From: Stercorarius parasiticus
Lineage: Eukaryota > Chordata > Aves > Charadriiformes > Stercorariidae
NCBI GenBank assembly: GCA_013396915.1
Contig: VWZL01005003.1
Coordinates: forward strand, 361,475-425,474
Length of the DNA: 64,000 nt
Direction of reading: 5' to 3'
Part shown: positions 59,001 to 64,000 of the stretch, piece after piece
Position numbering within the stretch: position 1 is the first letter of the stretch
Layout of the letters: each line of letters starts with the position of its first letter
Notes under the pieces: generated by a model
What the model saw: only the letters and a program-made list of their open reading frames with translations
Database searches by the model: none
What the model was told of the DNA's origin: nothing
Position numbers and translations under genes: made by a program

Positions 59001-61364
59001 TCTTCAGAGATTCAAAATTACTCATTTAGCCCCTTTCACCACTCTTGTGCAGGCAACCTGGCTCTGAAGTGAAGTTCGAGAAGAAAGTCAGGGTTGGTCC
59101 TGTCATGTGATGGTATCAGGCCACCTTCTCCAAACACTCCCCTATACAACAGAATCTCTCCTTACCACAGTGTACTCTCACCCCCAAATAAGAGAGAGAA
59201 AAGCAAATTGCCATCCTACAACTTGGCTGAAAGGGAGAAAAGAAAGGAAACGTTACTGACTTTATGAAGTCTGTTAATGACCTTCCTACAGCAACCCGAT
59301 TAACATAGAGCACGCCTCAGTACTGCAGTGCAAGCCACAGTTCCCCAGCCCAAGCCTGTCAGATTTTGACGTGAACGCTCTGGGAGCCCTGAATTGCAAT
59401 TCATACTTGAAATACTTGGGCGACTGAATGCAGCTTAGCATTTCAATATTCAGCAATCCTTAGCAAGTGATTTGCCCATCATGGGACATCCAGCTGAGAT
59501 GCAGTCACACGTTGAGTGAAGGTTTCACTATCTTTGTAGACCTCTAAAAGCCTCCCAGACTTTTCTCCCTGACAAAAAGACTCAGACTTAAGCGCACAGC
59601 GACTGTTATCAGTCTATATCTGCTCTTGACCAAGACAGGACCGCCCTGACAACCTTATGTGAAAGAAAAGGCTTCTTTCATGTGGTCTAAGGTTGCTCAC
59701 AGTCCTGAATGCAGCAACTTCAGAAAGAAGTTGACGGTGATGGCTCCCTTTTTTAATTACTATAAATGGCAGTGCCTTGGTGATAAACATACCGAAGCAC
59801 CAGATACATAGAGAAAAGGAGCAATACATTTTAAATGCTGTTTTAATCTCTCTTCCTTAAACCCAGTGGGATCTTTACATTTCTTTCATTCCCAAAGTTG
59901 CCTACTTGCAAAATGCAAAATAGCCTGAATAGAAACAGGAGAATCAATTAGAAACAGCACAACGCATCACTGCCATATTCCAGCAAATCCAGAGCGTATT
60001 TAACATGTGAGAGTTGAAAGTGAGGGAATGAAATGCTACAGGCTCTTCACTCTGAAAAAAAAACACAGCACAACTGAAGAGTACTTGAATGAGCCAGCAA
60101 ACTTTTACTAAAAATCAAAAGTCTTCTGTGGTTGCCGGCGTTACTGACCACTTTCCAGTAGAAGGGTGGAGTCTGATAATTTCTCTTCAAGACAGAGATA
60201 ATACTTAAAATCAATTGTTGACAGAAACACAAGGCTCTTTTTAGAAGCACTTATGGACATTTTAAGGGATAAATTGTCTAGCTGCCCAAGTGCTTTGATT
60301 TACTTGTCCACCTATATTGCATAAAACCTCATCAGAAGCACTTTGGGCTACCAAGAGCAATTGTGTATTCACCTACATTATCCTACAAGGCCTCTGTTTG
60401 CAAGAAGCCATTTGTTCAATGGTAACAAAGATTACCTCCTGATCTCCTGCCTTGGAGAGCCAGTCAGCCCGAGGAACTTACAGAAAGCAAGCTCAGTGGT
60501 GCAGCTGGAGGGGCAGAAGCTCTTCGATGGCTTGGCCCAAAGCAGAACCCCACATGGTGTCTCCCCGTGCTCTGGGCACCGCGTCTCAAGCCTGTCGTAG
60601 CAGCCTAACAGCACTGACCTAAGAGCGGGGAATGCTTGCACTGTGCTTCTCATTTTAAAATGGTTGAATAAACATTACATGGCAGGTAAGTTTTGGAAGA
60701 GTGAAGTCTTATTGGACATAGATATCTACCTCTCACACACCCCTCGTATTTTGCAGTTGCCCAGCATTCTCATGGATCAGTAGTAAAATACTGAACATGA
60801 GCAACCTTACCAGCATACGTACCTGGTGCACAGATGAGACATAGCTGCACTCTCTCTAGAATATAACACAGATGTTTTTAAAAAAGGTGCTGACAGTAGG
60901 CCTCTTTTTGTCATGCTTAGCTAGCTAAATAAACAACCATTTTTACAGTTATTGAGTGTACCTTCAAAAATTAAGGCAGTGAGATGTTTAAGTGCCAGAT
61001 CACACAACCAGGCACTCTCTAAACACCAATCAATCAAGCTGTACGTATGTGTAAGGTGATTTTCTTAATCTCTGTGGACCACTGTTTCCCCAGCTAGCCA
61101 CAGGCTGACAAATTTTGCCCTATTTTACAGTATCAGGCAAATTATTTTATTCCGTAAATCAATAAGCTAGCTGGGGACTGAGACTTTGTGATCTCCTAAT
61201 GGACCAAATGAGGGCTAAGTCCTTGCAATTAATATAAGTATAATGGCATGCAATAAATATTTTAAGCAAAACAAAAAGTTATAAATAAGACCATATTAAT
61301 GGTCTGTTCTTTTATGGCATTCATAATGTGATATAGGACTCTGTTTTGCAAGATACTGTGCATA
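56038..61364. other. Unique sequence, no gene seen
   Basis: AT-rich DNA. A slightly GC-richer patch at 60440-60640 gives overlapping frames on both strands (60343-60600 plus, 60432-60653 minus) without domains. A donor-like 'ggcag|gtaagt' occurs at 60683, with no partner exon visible. Confidence 0.4.
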
Positions 61365-61425
61365 TATATCTAAATCTATATGTGCAGTGTGTGTGTATAA
61401 AAATATATATGTATTTATAAATAAA
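61365..61425 (+). repeat. TA/TG-rich microsatellite patch
   Basis: Interrupted runs of 'atatat', 'gtgtgtgt' and 'atatatatgt', ending in 'tttataaataaa'. Low complexity. Confidence 0.75.
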
Positions 61426-63179
61426 GACGGTTCTTCCTAGAAAGCATTAAACACTTCAGTCCTCCTCCTACTTTTCATATACCAGCAAACCACTAACATT
61501 ATATAAATATATACAAAATGCCTTCCTTTGGCATGAAGATGGATTGCATTTTAGCCTTCTGAGCTATAAGCAAGAAATCGAACAGAAACTGAATCACAGA
61601 TTCAGCATTTTTCCTTTTCGGTCAGGTTACAGGAAGAGCAGCAGACACAGACAGTGAAACAGTTGTGCTAAGAGCCTGACATCCCCAGCAGATGCATTTC
61701 TCAGGGTTTTAACTTCCTAGCACCTCTAGCCTGGTCCTGTCAACTGAGAAGCCATCAGCAGCTGCAGCACCAAGGGTGCTTCTGCACTGCATCTTCCAGC
61801 TCAGCTTCATCTGAGAGGAACCCGTGCAGTGTGAGATCGCCCCGCTGCAAAACAAAGCGCAGCCGTGGGCATGCTGGGGAGCCCTCTTAAAATGCAACCA
61901 CCTGATTCCAAACGAAATGTTACAATAGGTGCACCCTCAATTTCCATCCAGGCCAAGCACCCTGCTGCCACTTCTATGCCCTTCATAAACTAACAGGGGT
62001 TCACCTTAAAAATATTAATTGTGCTGCTTCTCCATCTTTTATTAGAAGGATAATCCAGAACCCCACGATTATGATTTTTAAACTTCATGTTTTTATTTAA
62101 TGGCATTAATTTATACACATTTTTCTTGTAACTTGTTTTTTCTACCTTTAAGGGTTCTTTGGTACTTGTTTCTCAATTCATTCACACCAACAAAGGATAT
62201 TTCTCTCAGTGTTTATCTTGCTAGGCCAACATAGCCACACCACCTTAATTTCTTTTTCTTCATTATTCTAGTCTCCTTCTTTATGCTTATTTAAGCCTAA
62301 ATTCTTCTCTTTTTTTAATATGCAGGTGTGCAAAATGGCACACACAGTGTTCCAGATGAACCAGTGAGATATCCACCAGCATTACTAGCTCTCCTGGAAA
62401 CAGCTTGTCAAAAGTATTTCAGAATTGCATTTGCGTTTTTAATGGCAACATGATACGAGCAGCTCCTAATCACTGTATGAGCAACTAGTAGATGCAGATC
62501 CTCCTCATCCTTAATCATTTCTGACTAATGAGCTCCCATGATATAGGAGAAATTCTGCTTATACATTACTGACTATTTAACCTTACACTTTCATGATTAT
62601 ATTTCATCAAATATTTATCAGTGTGATCACCCAGATCACCTGGTTCTTTCTGAAAAATACCCAGTTTCTCCCTCTATATCGATAGGACCTTTAACACTGT
62701 GTCACCAGGAAACTTTCCCACACTACCTTGCCTCTTAGAGACACTAACATCAGTTCTAACTACCAAACTAACACACCAACATTAAAGCAGAACAACTCCA
62801 CGATATGATCTTGAGGAATCAGACTAGCTCAGGTCTCCTGGCAAACTTCCTCTGGCCCCTTTCAGCATGACTTCTTGTCATTTTAACCATTTTCTTTGTG
62901 GATTTATTCAATTTATATTATTAGCACTAACCTGTATCTCCTCTGTTTTCAGTAATAGTTTCCAGATCTTAATTGTTCTACTGAACTGTAAATAGGTGAC
63001 ATCTCCCAAACGTGCTGAATTTCAGATATCAAAATTACTTCATTTTTTAAAATAATGGCTCAGCACCCACATTTGTTGAAAACGTCCTTCTCAACCTCTT
63101 GTTTTCCAGTAAAATATTTAACTATTCTATGCCATTAATTGAAACCAAGTTTTTTTGAAACTGAACACATGCTTTTTTC
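61426..63179. other. Unique sequence, no gene seen
   Basis: AT-rich DNA with one short minus-strand frame (61709-61897) and no recognisable domain or repeat. Confidence 0.4.
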
Positions 63180-63560
63180 TTCTTTTATTGGCAAAGCTTA
63201 ATTTCATCTTCTGCATATTCTTACGCAGTGATGATGCAATTTCCACCTTTCAAACCATTGCAACTCACTCCTCAATGGAAGAATCTTGAATTGCTGCCAT
63301 TAAAAGAATAACCGAAATTATTGTAGGATAGGGCGAATTTGTTATGCTTTTACCGAAGCAAATGAAATTTGCATTGCATTATTATGGCAGTGTGACTTCC
63401 TAATTTTATTTCTTCATTACTGCCCAGTATACATTTCTGCAGCAGAGCAAGAAATGCTTTTGTTTTTACTGCCACAGCTGACTAAAGCTATCAAGAGACA
63501 TAAACATTTTTCAGCAGAGCTTTATCTTTTATTCCCATGTTCCCATGTTGTGACACTTCT
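63180..63560. promoter_or_regulatory. Candidate conserved non-coding element
   Basis: No open frame or repeat. Contains 'gtgatgatgcaat' near 63228, 'gccattaaaagaataac' near 63297 and an octamer-like 'gaaatttgcattgcatta' near 63365. Enhancer-like texture only; function is inference. Confidence 0.2.
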
Positions 63561-64000
63561 GGGAACAACCGTGACATTTTACTCAGATTGGAATCATTTT
63601 GCTTCTTTTAAGTATTGCTGAACTGTATGGTGATTTTTTTCCTCCTTCATCTTAGTACAGCCATGCCAGACAGTGTCTTGTTTATAACAGAGTAGCATTT
63701 TCCTTCTAGGCTACTTCCCGTGGTGATAATAGAACGATTTTCGAGTTATCCATGGAAATACTGCATGATATTGAGAACAATTCAAATAATTGCTCAGACT
63801 TAGGATTCAGAATCGTATTTCAACTTCTCCTGAGGCTATGTAAAGAACAGAAGCCCCTTTCACTCCAGGGATGTGAAGCTGCTTGTATAGATTTACCTCA
63901 ACAGACATCACTATTTTCATCAACAGCAATAACAAAGGACAGAGAGAGACACACACAGACAAATATTAGGAAGTCCCTTAAGGAGGGCTTACAGATGCTC
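63561..64000. other. Unique sequence, no gene seen
   Basis: AT-rich DNA; a short purine/AC-rich patch lies at 63938-63960. Nothing else recognised. Confidence 0.4.

Noticed and set aside
1..64000. CRISPR arrays, tRNA or rRNA genes, bacterial-style operons and terminators
   Set aside because: No regularly spaced direct repeats, cloverleaf-like segments or clustered long open frames were seen by eye; the content is that of vertebrate non-coding DNA.

Overview
This window looks like avian nuclear DNA, most likely from a neoavian bird. It carries several 5'-truncated CR1 LINE copies, two solo LTRs of types I recognise from bird genomes, worn MIR-like SINE scraps, and AT-rich single-copy sequence with a few GC-richer patches. 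Two single N positions (43215 and 56037) show it comes from a vertebrate draft assembly.

I cannot support any intact protein-coding gene, rRNA, tRNA, CRISPR array or bacterial-type operon. The open frames are short. They are antisense or sense shadows of repeats, or unremarkable chance frames. The best reading is a gene desert or the inside of a very long intron. Two minus-strand stretches (23362-23640 and 28141-28606) look more like coding sequence than the rest. They may be pseudogene relics or isolated exons, but I do not recognise the family of either.

Layout. A small CR1 3' fragment lies at 401-545 (minus), a 3' CR1 at 3010-3455 (plus), and a longer CR1 with decayed reverse-transcriptase coding sequence at 7807-8765 (minus). 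From 10 to 33 kb the sequence is mostly unique, with patches resembling conserved non-coding DNA (10200-10600, 31300-31440, 33400-33740), a diverged 70-bp tandem duplication (21573-21712), a palindrome cluster (22500-22558) and a MIR-like remnant (24690-24810). A solo LTR occupies 34007-35139. A GC-rich patch (37170-37470) and a small CpG-island-like patch (39770-39985) follow. At 42877-43553 an exact 338-bp direct repeat is separated by one N and is almost certainly an assembly artefact. Inside it is a recursive-splice-site-like sequence beside another CR1 (to 43825). Then come two more MIR-like scraps, a GC-rich retroelement-like island (50050-51055), an old LINE/SINE-tail remnant (51420-51545) and a second solo LTR with a clean 5-bp target-site duplication (52516-53089). 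The last 11 kb is AT-rich unique sequence.

Nothing here forms a pathway or a described new biological system. The observations most worth checking are the false duplication at 43215, the zero-length-exon splice signal at 43013/43014, the two coding-like minus-strand relics, and the isolated CpG-rich patch near 39.8 kb.
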